From: JAPHSX01 sp050298555
Lineage (GTDB): Bacteria > Pseudomonadota > Gammaproteobacteria > Thiohalomonadales > Thiohalomonadaceae
Length of the DNA stretch: 21,925 bases
Assembly: GCA_050298555.1 (NCBI GenBank)
Contig: JBNKUL010000029.1
Coordinates: forward strand, 1 to 21,925
Direction of reading: 5' to 3'
The translations under genes were made by a program, and so were the position numbers. Below the pieces are notes generated by a model. It saw only the letters and a list, made by a program, of their open reading frames with translations. It searched no databases and had not been told where the DNA came from. Position 1 is the first letter of the stretch; each line of letters begins with the position of its first letter. Shown one piece after another: positions 7,175 through 14,457 of this stretch.

Positions 7175-7789
7175 TCAGCTTCTACGTGGAGCTCTTCTGT
7201 TGTGCCTCTTAACTGGCCGCTTTTTCGGCGTGGGAAACGCCTTCGCATCCACCTGCATCATCCGCCACTCGCCGCTGGCCAGCCCATCCAGCGACCAGGG
7301 ACCGACGGCATAACGGACAAGGCGCAGAGTCGGGTGGCCAACGGCGGCGGTCATTCGGCGTACCTGGCGGTTGCGCCCCTCGCGTATGGTCAGCTCCAGC
7401 CAGCAATCGGGGATGTTCTTGCGCACGCGTATCGGCGGCGTGCGCGGCCACATCTGCTCTGGCTCCTCGATACGTCGTACTTTGGCGGGCAGGGTAATGC
7501 CATCCTTCAGCTCCACCCCATCCCTTAAGCACTGCAGTGCCGTCTCATCGGGCTCCCCCTCGACCTGTACCCAGTAGGTCTTTGCCATCTTGTTCTTCGG
7601 GTGGGCGATCTGGTGCTGCAGCTCGCCTCTCTCACTGAGCACCACCAGCCCCTCGCTGTCGCGATCGAGGCGGCCGGCCGGGTAGAACGCCCTCTCACCG
7701 ATATAGTCGGCCAGGGTGGCGCGCCCTTCACTATCGGTGAATTGGCACAGCACATCATAGGGTTTGTTGAAGAGGATAATTCGCGGCAT
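7175..7789 (-). CDS. rluE: 23S rRNA pseudouridine synthase RluE
   Basis: This RsuA-family pseudouridine synthase has the family opening RIILFNKPYDVLCQF, the catalytic motif GRLDRDSEGL with the essential Asp (residue 42 from the chosen start), and the RNA-binding/structural motifs GRNRQVRRM and PTLRLVRY. E. coli RluE modifies U2457 of 23S rRNA. It lacks the S4 domain, as RluE does. I chose the ATG at 7789 (204 aa) because homology begins there. The in-frame GTG at 7822 and ATG at 7813 would add 11 or 8 residues (MQFQYNPP...), and none of the three has a convincing Shine-Dalgarno. The gene heads a leftward operon and is divergent from icd with about 64 bp between starts. Its C-terminus is strongly basic (KKRPVKRHNRRAPRRS). 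Confidence 0.92.
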   Translation of the reverse strand: MPRIILFNKPYDVLCQFTDSEGRATLADYIGERAFYPAGRLDRDSEGLVVLSERGELQHQIAHPKNKMAKTYWVQVEGEPDETALQCLRDGVELKDGITLPAKVRRIEEPEQMWPRTPPIRVRKNIPDCWLELTIREGRNRQVRRMTAAVGHPTLRLVRYAVGPWSLDGLASGEWRMMQVDAKAFPTPKKRPVKRHNRRAPRRS

Positions 7790-7853
7790 AGGGGGATTGT
7801 ATTGAAACTGCATCGGTACCACTATGAAAAAGATAGTAACTCAGGAGCCTCTC

Positions 7854-9110
7854 ATGCCCTACGACAGAATCACCGTCCCCGAACAGGGGGAGAAGATCAC
7901 CGTTAACGCGGATCAATCGCTCAACGTCCCCAACCGCCCCATCATCCCCTACATCGAGGGCGACGGCATCGGTATCGATATTACGCCGGTAATGAAGCAG
8001 GTGGTCGATGCGGCGGTAGCGAAGGCCTACGGCGGCGAGCGAATCATTGAGTGGATGGAGGTCTACGCCGGTGAGAAGGCCAACCGGCTCTACGGCGGCG
8101 ATATCTGGCTGCCGGAGGAGACGCTGCAGGCGCTAAAAGAGTATGTGGTCTCGATCAAAGGGCCACTGACCACACCGGTAGGCGAGGGGATGCGCTCGCT
8201 CAACGTCACCCTGCGCCAGGAGCTGGACCTCTACGTCTGCCTGCGCCCGGTGCGCTACTACGACGGCACCCCCAGCCCGCTGAAGGAGCCGGAAAAGACG
8301 GACATGGTGATCTTTCGCGAGAACTCCGAGGATATCTACGCCGGGGTCGAGTGGGCCGCCGGCAGCGAGGAGGCGAGGCGAGTCATCGACTTCCTGCAGG
8401 GAGAGATGGGGGTTACCAAGATCCGCTTCCCCGAGAGCTCCGGTATCGGCATTAAGCCGGTCTCCGAGGCCGGTACCAAGCGCCTGGTGCGCCGGGCAAT
8501 CCAGTACGCCATCGATAACGATCGCGATTCGGTGACCCTAGTGCATAAAGGCAACATCATGAAGTTCACCGAGGGGGCCTTTAAGGCCTGGGGCTACGAG
8601 CTGGCCCGCGAGGAGTTCGGTGCGGTGGAGTTGGATGGCGGCCCCTGGTGCAGCCTTAAAAACCCGAGGACGGGCAGCGAGATCACGATTAAGGACGTCA
8701 TCGCCGATGCCTTCCTGCAGCAGATCCTGTTACGCCCGGAGGAGTATGACGTCATCGCCACCCTCAACCTCAATGGTGACTACATCTCCGACGCCCTGGC
8801 CGCCCAGGTCGGGGGGATCGGCATCGCCCCGGGCGCCAACCTCTCCGACTCGGTGGCGATGTTCGAGGCAACCCACGGTACCGCCCCCAAATACGCCGGC
8901 AAGAACCAGGTCAACCCGGGCTCCATTATCCTCTCGGCGGAGATGATGTTGCGCCACATGGGCTGGAGTGAGGCGGCGGACCGCATCATTAAGGGAATGG
9001 AAGGGGCGATCAGGGCGAAGACGGTGACCTACGATTTCGAGCGCCTGATGGCGGGGGCGACGCTCCTCAGCTGTTCCGACTTCGGCGAGGCACTAATCGG
9101 TCAGATGTAA
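7854..9110 (+). CDS. icd: Isocitrate dehydrogenase, NADP-dependent
   Basis: This 418-residue TCA-cycle enzyme oxidatively decarboxylates isocitrate to 2-oxoglutarate. It aligns by eye along its whole length with the 416-residue E. coli enzyme: PIIPYIEGDGIG near the start, GPLTTPVGEGMRSLN with the serine equivalent to the AceK phosphorylation site (Ser115 here), HKGNIMKFTEG, and NLNGDYISDALAAQVGG. The segment THGTAPKYAGK keeps the Lys-Tyr pair that confers NADP preference. The ATG at 7854 is chosen over the in-frame ATG at 7824 because AGGAG (7843-7847) sits six bases ahead and the protein then matches the family start. It is convergent with the cold-shock gene after 8 bp with no terminator between. 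Confidence 0.98.
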   Translation: MPYDRITVPEQGEKITVNADQSLNVPNRPIIPYIEGDGIGIDITPVMKQVVDAAVAKAYGGERIIEWMEVYAGEKANRLYGGDIWLPEETLQALKEYVVSIKGPLTTPVGEGMRSLNVTLRQELDLYVCLRPVRYYDGTPSPLKEPEKTDMVIFRENSEDIYAGVEWAAGSEEARRVIDFLQGEMGVTKIRFPESSGIGIKPVSEAGTKRLVRRAIQYAIDNDRDSVTLVHKGNIMKFTEGAFKAWGYELAREEFGAVELDGGPWCSLKNPRTGSEITIKDVIADAFLQQILLRPEEYDVIATLNLNGDYISDALAAQVGGIGIAPGANLSDSVAMFEATHGTAPKYAGKNQVNPGSIILSAEMMLRHMGWSEAADRIIKGMEGAIRAKTVTYDFERLMAGATLLSCSDFGEALIGQM

Positions 9111-9118
9111 TCGTCTTG

Positions 9119-9400
9119 CTAGATTAGCGGCAGCGGCGGGTTTGATGACGACTCCAGCATCTCCTCATCCGTCTCCACCTCACCATTCTCATCACGAATC
9201 TGTTTGAGGTAGGAGGCGGTCAGCCCCTTGGGGCCATAGTAGAGGGAAAATTCGACACGCTGGCCGTGCTTGAGGGTCTTGAAGCCCTCCATATCGATGG
9301 CACTGTGGTGCACGAAGACCTCGCTCTGATCCTCGTCATCCATCGTGACAAAGCCGTAACCCTTGTCATTGTTGAACCATTTCACCACGCCTGTTGCCAT
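9119..9400 (-). CDS. cspD: Cold-shock domain protein, CspD-like, with acidic C-terminal extension
   Basis: This 93-residue protein has a complete cold-shock domain over about residues 1-67. RNP1 is KGYGFVTM and RNP2 is VFVHHSAI, and it opens with the typical GVVKWFNNDKGYG. The position divergent from clpS is that of cspD in E. coli and Pseudomonas, and Q-R-V-E-F with GPKG resembles CspD. E. coli CspD is a stationary-phase single-stranded-DNA-binding replication inhibitor degraded by Lon. A tail of about 25 residues, rich in Glu and Asp (DENGEVETDEEMLE), extends beyond the 74-residue E. coli form. The symbol rests on synteny plus domain; function as a replication inhibitor is inferred. Confidence 0.85.
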   Translation of the reverse strand: MATGVVKWFNNDKGYGFVTMDDEDQSEVFVHHSAIDMEGFKTLKHGQRVEFSLYYGPKGLTASYLKQIRDENGEVETDEEMLESSSNPPLPLI

Positions 9401-9444
9401 AACCTACATCCACTGCCTCTATAAGGGCGTCAAATTCTACCTCA

Positions 9445-9460
9445 CCATCATGTATGATGG
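9445..9460. promoter_or_regulatory. Operator-like inverted repeat in the cspD-clpS intergenic region
   Basis: CCATCAT-GT-ATGATGG is a perfect 7-bp inverted repeat around two bases. It is flanked by a direct repeat TCAAATTCT at 9430-9438 and 9467-9475 (37 bp apart, the closer ends 6 bp from the palindrome on both sides after allowing for the GG/CC edges). It lies between divergent promoters and could bind a dimeric regulator of cspD, clpS-clpA or both. No known regulator motif is recognised. Confidence 0.4.
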
Positions 9461-9461
9461 C

Positions 9462-9518
9462 CGCTATCAAATTCTTTAACATCCGATTAATATAGTCAAG
9501 TAATGACTTGTGATAGCG
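9462..9518. repeat. Nested inverted repeats upstream of clpS
   Basis: CGCTATCA (9462-9469) and TGATAGCG (9511-9518) are exact inverted repeats enclosing a smaller CAAGT-AATG-ACTTG (9497-9510). Together they could form a branched stem in the clpS leader RNA or a regulator site. They sit 36 bases before the clpS start. A -10-like TATAGT occurs at 9491-9496 inside the structure, but no matching -35 was found. Confidence 0.35.
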
Positions 9519-9553
9519 AAAAACGCCTTCATTACTACAGGTAAGCAACACAG

Positions 9554-9910
9554 ATGAACGGTATCTATTCAACACCGACGAACATGGCACACGACAGCGA
9601 CGAACAACACGACGATGACCGTGGCCTGGCGGTCGAGGAGAGCAAGCCGGAGCTAAAGCGTCCGCGCAGGTACAAGGTGCTGCTGTTGAATGACGACTTC
9701 ACACCGATGGACTTCGTGGTACACATCCTGGAGAAGTTCTTCTCCATGGACAGGCCGAAGGCGACGCAGGTCATGCTCGCCGTCCATACCGAGGGCAAGG
9801 GTGTCTGTGGCACCTATAGCCGTGATATTGCCGAGACCAAGGTGATGCAGGTCAATGACTACTCCCGCAAGCACCAGCACCCACTGCTGTGCGATATGGA
9901 AGCGGAATAG
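9554..9910 (+). CDS. clpS: ATP-dependent Clp protease adaptor ClpS
   Basis: This 118-residue adaptor captures substrates with N-terminal Leu, Phe, Tyr or Trp and delivers them to ClpAP. The core is clear: YKVLLLNDDFTPMDFVV (Asn46-Asp47 and Met52 of the N-degron pocket), KATQVMLAVHTEGKG (His78), AETKVMQVNDYSR and the terminal HPLLCDME. A flexible acidic N-terminal extension of about 38 residues, needed in the family to engage ClpA, precedes it. ATG 9554 is preferred because AGGTAAG lies upstream (9539-9545). The in-frame ATG at 9584 has no Shine-Dalgarno. clpA follows after 16 bases. Confidence 0.97.
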   Translation: MNGIYSTPTNMAHDSDEQHDDDRGLAVEESKPELKRPRRYKVLLLNDDFTPMDFVVHILEKFFSMDRPKATQVMLAVHTEGKGVCGTYSRDIAETKVMQVNDYSRKHQHPLLCDMEAE

Positions 9911-9926
9911 CGAAACGAGGTGAGCG

Positions 9927-12176
9927 ATGTTAAGTAAAGAGCTGGAAATCACCCTCAACCACGCCTTCAAGGAGGCGCGGGACAAACACCACGAGTTTAT
10001 GACCGTGGAGCACCTGCTGCTGGCGCTGCTCGACAGCCCCAGCGCCGGCCCCATCCTCAACGCCTGCGGTGCGGATATCGACACCCTGCGCTTTGAGCTC
10101 GCCGACTTTCTCGACAGCAACATTCCACAACTGCCCCAGGACGAAGAGGCGGAGACCCAGCCCACCCTCGGTTTTCAGCGCGTGATTCAGCGTGCGGTAT
10201 TCCAGGTGCAATCCTCCGAGCAGGGTGAGGCGACCGGTGCCAACGCCCTGGTGGCGATCTTCAACGAGAAGGAGTCGCAGGCGGTCTACCTGCTCAACCA
10301 GCAGGGGGTCACTCGCCTCGATGTGGTGAACTACATTGCCCACGGCGTACGCAAGGACGAAGATGAGACCGAAGAGACGGCGGCTGCCGGGGAGGGCAGT
10401 GGTGAAGAGGCGAGCCCACTGGAGAGCTTTGCCACCAACCTCAACGAGATGGCCCGCCGCGGACGCATCGACCCGCTGATCGGCCGCAAGGAGGAGGTGG
10501 AGCGTACCATCCAGGTACTCTGCCGCCGCCGCAAGAACAACCCGCTGTTCGTCGGCGAGGCCGGTGTCGGCAAGACCGCCCTGGCCGAGGGGCTGGCCAA
10601 GCGCATCGTCGACGGTGAGGTGCCGGAAGTACTTGCCGAGAGCACCATCTACTCACTGGACCTGGGCGCCCTGCTGGCAGGAACCAAGTACCGCGGTGAC
10701 TTTGAGAAACGCCTAAAGGCGGTACTGGCCCAACTTAAGCGAGAAGAGGGTGCGGTGCTGTTCATCGATGAGATCCACACCATCATCGGTGCCGGTTCCG
10801 CCTCCGGCGGCGCGATGGACGCCTCCAACCTGATCAAGCCGGTACTCGCCAGTGGCGACCTCAAGTGCATCGGCTCCACCACCTATCAGGAGTACCGCGG
10901 CATCTTCGAGAAGGACCACGCCCTGGCTCGCCGCTTCCAGAAGATCGACGTCCCCGAGCCCAGTGTCAGCGAGACCATCCAGATCCTGGAGGGGCTGAAG
11001 TCCCGCTTCGAGGAGCATCACGGCATCAAATACACCCGCCCGGCACTGAAGGAGGCGGCCGAGCTGGCCGAGCGCTACATTAACGAGCGCCACCTGCCGG
11101 ACAAGGCGATCGATGTGATCGACGAGGCGGGGGCTCGACAGCGGCTGCAGCCACCCTCCAAGCGTAAGAAGACCATTGGCGTGAAGGAGATCGAAGAGGT
11201 CATCGCCAAGATGGCACGCATCCCGCCGAAGAGCGTCAGTTCCTCCGACAAGGAGAGCCTGCGCAACCTGGAGCGCGACCTCAAGCTGATGATCTACGGC
11301 CAGGACGAGGCGATCGAGGTGCTCTCCACCGCGATCAAGATGTCACGCTCCGGCCTCGGCAACGAGCAAAAGCCGATCGGTTCCTTCCTCTTCGCCGGCC
11401 CCACCGGTGTCGGCAAGACCGAGGTGACACGCCAGCTCTCCAAGAGCATGGGCATCGAGCTGGTGCGCTTCGATATGTCCGAATACATGGAGCGCCACAC
11501 CGTGTCGCGCCTCATCGGCGCACCTCCCGGTTATGTGGGTTACGACCAGGGCGGCCTGCTCACCGAGGCGATCAACAAACACCCCCATGCGGTACTGCTG
11601 CTCGACGAGATCGAGAAGGCCCACCCGGAGGTCTTCAACCTGCTGCTACAGGTGATGGACCACGGCACCCTGACCGACAACAACGGCCGCAAGGCGGACT
11701 TCCGCAACGTGATTATCGTCATGACCACCAACCTGGGTGCGGATCAGCTGGCACGCCGCTCTGTCGGCTTTACCCGGCAGGACCACTCCAGCGACAGCAT
11801 GGAGGTGATCAACAAGCACTTCACGCCGGAGTTCCGCAACCGGCTTGACGCGATCATTCAGTTCAAGTCGCTCAGCGGCGAGGTGATCAACAACGTGGTC
11901 GACAAGTTCCTGATGGAACTGGAGACGCAGTTGGAGGAGAAAGGGGTAGCCATCGAGGTGGACGCCGCAGCCCGAGCCTGGCTGGCCGAGCACGGCTTCG
12001 AGCCCGCCATGGGAGCACGGCCGATGGCACGAGTTATTAAGGATAAGATCAAGAAACCGCTGGCCGAGGAGCTGCTATTCGGCGCCCTGGAGGGCGGCGG
12101 ACATGTCTTGATCAGTGCCGAGAACGGCGAACTGACCTTCGAGTTCGAGGGCAGCGAGGAGGCGGTGACCAGCTAG
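9927..12176 (+). CDS. clpA: ATP-dependent Clp protease ATP-binding subunit ClpA
   Basis: This 749-residue double AAA+ unfoldase (E. coli 758) feeds ClpP. The N-domain (about 1-145) binds ClpS. The first ATPase has Walker A GEAGVGKT (210-217) and Walker B VLFIDEIH. The second has GPTGVGKT (491-498) and LLLDEIEKAH. The ClpP-docking loop carries Val-Gly-Phe (613-615) in place of the Ile-Gly-Leu of E. coli, an acceptable variant of the hydrophobic-Gly-hydrophobic tripeptide. There is no ClpB-type middle domain, which separates it from ClpB. A strong GAGGTGA Shine-Dalgarno and 16-base spacing show an operon with clpS. clpP is outside the window. Confidence 0.98.
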   Translation: MLSKELEITLNHAFKEARDKHHEFMTVEHLLLALLDSPSAGPILNACGADIDTLRFELADFLDSNIPQLPQDEEAETQPTLGFQRVIQRAVFQVQSSEQGEATGANALVAIFNEKESQAVYLLNQQGVTRLDVVNYIAHGVRKDEDETEETAAAGEGSGEEASPLESFATNLNEMARRGRIDPLIGRKEEVERTIQVLCRRRKNNPLFVGEAGVGKTALAEGLAKRIVDGEVPEVLAESTIYSLDLGALLAGTKYRGDFEKRLKAVLAQLKREEGAVLFIDEIHTIIGAGSASGGAMDASNLIKPVLASGDLKCIGSTTYQEYRGIFEKDHALARRFQKIDVPEPSVSETIQILEGLKSRFEEHHGIKYTRPALKEAAELAERYINERHLPDKAIDVIDEAGARQRLQPPSKRKKTIGVKEIEEVIAKMARIPPKSVSSSDKESLRNLERDLKLMIYGQDEAIEVLSTAIKMSRSGLGNEQKPIGSFLFAGPTGVGKTEVTRQLSKSMGIELVRFDMSEYMERHTVSRLIGAPPGYVGYDQGGLLTEAINKHPHAVLLLDEIEKAHPEVFNLLLQVMDHGTLTDNNGRKADFRNVIIVMTTNLGADQLARRSVGFTRQDHSSDSMEVINKHFTPEFRNRLDAIIQFKSLSGEVINNVVDKFLMELETQLEEKGVAIEVDAAARAWLAEHGFEPAMGARPMARVIKDKIKKPLAEELLFGALEGGGHVLISAENGELTFEFEGSEEAVTS

Positions 12177-12201
12177 GCGGCTATTTTCCTCCAGGCAACA
12201 A

Positions 12202-12230
12202 AAAACGCCCGGCATCTAGCCGGGCGTTTT
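12202..12230. terminator. Bidirectional intrinsic terminator between clpA and infA
   Basis: The arms AAAACGCCCGGC (12202-12213) and GCCGGGCGTTTT (12219-12230) are perfect around ATCTA. Rightward it is followed by CGTTT, giving an interrupted T-run. Leftward it continues as TTTTTTGTTG, a better T-run. It can stop both clpA and the convergent infA transcript. Confidence 0.92.
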
Positions 12231-12246
12231 CGTTTCTGCGAGCTGT

Positions 12247-12465
12247 TTAACGGGCGCGGAAGGTGATGCGGCCCTTGGTCAGGTCGTAGGGGGTCAGCTG
12301 TACCGTGACCTTGTCGCCGGTGAGGATGCGGATGTAGTGCTTGCGCATCTTGCCGGAGATATGGGCGGTAACCACGTGGCCGTTCTCCAGCTCTACGCGG
12401 AATGTGGTGTTGGGGAGGGTCTCAACGACCGTCCCTTCCATTTCGATACCTTCTTCTTTTGCCAT
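12247..12465 (-). CDS. infA: Translation initiation factor IF-1
   Basis: The 72-residue protein is exactly the usual IF-1 length and a single S1/OB-fold domain. It reads MAKEEGIEMEGTVVETLPNT at the start, with FRVELENGH, AHISGKMRKHYIRI and GDKVTVQL-PYDL-KGRI following, all diagnostic. IF-1 occupies the ribosomal A site during initiation. In E. coli infA also sits between clpA and aat. Here it is convergent with clpA across a shared terminator. About 120 bp upstream, before the next gene, should hold its promoter, but no clear -35/-10 pair was found. The only Shine-Dalgarno-like sequence (GAAGAG) is rather far from the start. Confidence 0.98.
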   Translation of the reverse strand: MAKEEGIEMEGTVVETLPNTTFRVELENGHVVTAHISGKMRKHYIRILTGDKVTVQLTPYDLTKGRITFRAR

Positions 12466-12586
12466 GCAGATGATTGCTCTTCAGTGACGGAATGATGCGC
12501 TGTCGACGCGCAGCCAAAAATTAGCGCGACATCATGCACTATTTCTCCCAGGATTTCAAAACCAATCGCATCCCTGCGCTAAGGCG

Positions 12587-12823
12587 TCAGCTTATCGCCT
12601 GACGCTGCGACGGCAGGTGTGTCCACACCACGTGTGGGTGTATCACCTCCCGCGTTACCATGATCTCCATACCCAGCAGTTTTACGATGTTGTCGAGCTG
12701 CTGCTCGTTGTTCAGTTGCTGGCGCAAGAACTGCAGGTGGGTGGGATTGAGATAGAGCAGATTGGGGTGAACGCCGTGCTCTCGCTCAAAGTCGTGTGCT
12801 AACCGGTAGATAAAGCTCAACAT
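12587..12823 (-). CDS. Conserved-looking small protein of unknown function
   Basis: This is a 78-residue soluble protein with no signal peptide or membrane helix. It starts MLSFIYRLAHDFEREHG, then HPNLLYLNPTHLQFLRQQL, a Gln/Asn-rich stretch, a hydrophobic segment IVKLLGMEIMVT, and ends with His/Pro-rich VIHPHVVWTHLPSQ. I do not assign it to a named family, though the HPN-LYLNP-HL pattern seems familiar from uncharacterised gammaproteobacterial proteins. The ATG has a good Shine-Dalgarno (AGAGGAG, seven bases ahead), which supports real translation. It lies between bpt and infA on the same strand, 154 bp after bpt, so it may share a transcript with the N-degron transferases. A role there would be guesswork from position. 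Confidence 0.75.
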   Translation of the reverse strand: MLSFIYRLAHDFEREHGVHPNLLYLNPTHLQFLRQQLNNEQQLDNIVKLLGMEIMVTREVIHPHVVWTHLPSQRQAIS

Positions 12824-12866
12824 GGTGCGGCTCCTCTAGCGACGGGATGGCTCTCCCATTAGTTAC

Positions 12867-12903
12867 AGTATCGGCCGGTTTTTACTAATTTCCAGTCCGA
12901 TAC
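12867..12903. repeat. Inverted repeat between bpt and the small unknown gene
   Basis: GTATCGG (12868-12874) and CCGATAC (12897-12903) are exact inverted repeats separated by 22 bases, with a CCGG beside the left arm. The element lies in the 154-bp gap downstream of bpt and upstream of the 78-residue gene on the minus strand. It may be a leader structure or regulator site. There is no T-run, so it is not a clear terminator. Confidence 0.25.
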
Positions 12904-12977
12904 CGACAATTTCAGCTGCGTTTGTTACAGCCAGTGAACTGCGTCACGAACAGGTATGGGGGCCAGGCGAGGGCGAA

Positions 12978-13706
12978 TCAAGCTAGAGGGGCGTCGAACC
13001 ACTGGCCGTTTCGCAGCTGCTGCAACGGACGATAACGCGACTTGTAGGCCATCTTGGGGCTCTCGTGAATGAGGTATCCCAGGTAGAGGTAGGGGAGTCG
13101 ACGCCGTTTTGCCTCCTCCACCAGCGACAGCACCGCAAAGACCCCGAGGCCACGCTTTACCTCTGCCGGGTCGAAGAAGGTATAGACCGCAGAGAGGCCG
13201 TTTTGCAACGCATCGACCACCGAGAGGCCAACCAGCCGGCCGTTGAGCAGAAACTCGATAAAGAAGGTATCGCTCCAGTCGCAGAGAAAGAAACGCTCCA
13301 CCTCCTCACGGCTCTCCACGTCCATCGAATCGCCGGGATGGCGGGCGCGGACGTAGCGCATATAGAGCTCGATCTGCTCATCGCTGAAGACGCTGTCGCT
13401 AATGCGTAGCTGCAGGTCACGGTTGGCCTTCATGCTACGCCGCTGGCTGCGGTCAGGCCTGAACTCGTCGACCACGATCCTGACAGGAATACAGGCGGTG
13501 CAGCCTGAGCAGCGCGGGGTGTAGACCAGGCCGCCGCTACGGCGAAACCCCATCTCGGAGAGGGCGCTAAAGGTGGCCGAACCCAGACTGCGCTCAGGAT
13601 CGGCAAACAGGGTGCTCGCCTCTCGTCCCTGCAGATAACTGCAGTCGTGGGGCGCGCTGATATAGAAGGTCAGGTCCTCGGGGATGGCCGGCTGCATATG
13701 GCCCAT
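12978..13706 (-). CDS. bpt: Aspartate/glutamate leucyltransferase Bpt
   Basis: The 242-residue enzyme transfers leucine from Leu-tRNA to proteins with N-terminal Asp or Glu, creating a ClpS-readable N-degron. The N-terminal cysteine motif is complete: CSYLQGR, then PRCSGCTACIPVRI. The C-terminal acyltransferase (GNAT-like) part contains TFFDPAEVKRGLGVFAVL and YLYLGYLIHESPKMAYKSRYRP, the strongly conserved Bpt/ATE1 block. I chose ATG 13706, two bases after the aat stop; a GGAG-like site lies about nine bases ahead. An in-frame ATG at 13745 would overlap aat by 37 bases and give 255 aa, and ATG 13697 is also possible. It is translationally coupled to aat. Confidence 0.95.
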   Translation of the reverse strand: MGHMQPAIPEDLTFYISAPHDCSYLQGREASTLFADPERSLGSATFSALSEMGFRRSGGLVYTPRCSGCTACIPVRIVVDEFRPDRSQRRSMKANRDLQLRISDSVFSDEQIELYMRYVRARHPGDSMDVESREEVERFFLCDWSDTFFIEFLLNGRLVGLSVVDALQNGLSAVYTFFDPAEVKRGLGVFAVLSLVEEAKRRRLPYLYLGYLIHESPKMAYKSRYRPLQQLRNGQWFDAPLA

Positions 13707-13708
13707 CG

Positions 13709-14452
13709 TTACCACTCCGTAGTCAATGTCGGCTCCAGCTGCCACTGCCCCTGGTGGATTTCAAATGGGTCGCAATGGCGATCCAGCAGCTCAAGAAAGG
13801 CCTCCCGCGGGATATCCACTGCCCCCAGGCTGGCGAGGTGGTCGGTATGTACCTGGCAGTCGATAAGGGCGAACTCCCACTCGATAAGCTGCCTTACCAG
13901 ATGAACGAAACCAACCTTGGAGGCATCGCTACGGCGGGCGAACATCGACTCGCCATAGAAGACCTTCCCCATACTGACCCCATAGAGGCCGCCCACCAGC
14001 TCCTCCCCGTCCCAGCACTCCACCGAGTGGGCAAAACCGATACGGTGGAGATCGATATAGGCCTGCTTCATCTCCTCGGTGATCCAGGTGCCGCTCTCAC
14101 TGCCGTCCTTCTCCAGGCGTGATTCGCTACACGCCTCAATCACCTGGGCGAAGGCGCTGTCGAGCGTCACCCGAAACGGTGCCTTACGCAGGGTCTTGCG
14201 CAGGCTGCGCGAGATCTTCAGCTGCTCGGGAAAAAGCACCGCGCGCGGGTTGGGGCTCCACCACAGGATCGGCTCGCCGTCGCTGTACCAGGGGAAGATC
14301 CCCTGGCGATAGGCGTTGAGCAGGCGTGCAGGCGAAAGGTCACCGCCAACGGCCAGCAGGCCATCAGGCTCCACCAGGGCGTAGGAGGGATCGGGAAAGA
14401 GGGCCGGATCGCTGTCCGGCTCGAGCCAGTAGGGGCCGTCGCTTTGTTGCAT
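13709..14452 (-). CDS. aat: Leucyl/phenylalanyl-tRNA-protein transferase
   Basis: This 247-residue enzyme adds Leu or Phe from charged tRNA to proteins with N-terminal Lys, Arg or Met-type primary residues, making them ClpS/ClpAP substrates. Diagnostic segments are FPDPSYALVEPDGLLAVGGD, YRQGIFPWYSDGEPILWWS followed by PNPRAVLFP, GTWITEEMKQAY, and GGLYGVSMGKVFYGESMF. Length is slightly above the 234 of E. coli. Its start lies 5 bases after the stop of the upstream FemAB/GNAT-type gene, with GAAGAG as Shine-Dalgarno, and its stop is two bases before bpt. The three genes are therefore almost certainly one transcript. Confidence 0.97.
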   Translation of the reverse strand: MQQSDGPYWLEPDSDPALFPDPSYALVEPDGLLAVGGDLSPARLLNAYRQGIFPWYSDGEPILWWSPNPRAVLFPEQLKISRSLRKTLRKAPFRVTLDSAFAQVIEACSESRLEKDGSESGTWITEEMKQAYIDLHRIGFAHSVECWDGEELVGGLYGVSMGKVFYGESMFARRSDASKVGFVHLVRQLIEWEFALIDCQVHTDHLASLGAVDIPREAFLELLDRHCDPFEIHQGQWQLEPTLTTEW

Positions 14453-14457
14453 CGTTA

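Noticed and set aside
7824..7853. Upstream ATG for icd at 7824
   Set aside because: It would add ten residues (MKKIVTQEPL) not found in the family, whereas ATG 7854 has AGGAG six bases ahead and matches the usual N-terminus.
7790..7853. Divergent promoters between rluE and icd (TTGAAA at 7802 with TATGAA at 7823; TACAAT on the minus strand)
   Set aside because: The plus-strand spacer is 15 bp and the minus-strand -10 lacks a -35, so neither is good enough to list.
9584..9586. Internal ATG as the clpS start
   Set aside because: No Shine-Dalgarno precedes it, while ATG 9554 has AGGTAAG. The N-terminal region of ClpS is variable, so homology does not decide.
12177..12246. A tRNA gene between clpA and infA, as with serW in E. 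coli
   Set aside because: Only 70 bases are available and these hold a simple bidirectional terminator; no cloverleaf or TTC-loop sequence is visible.
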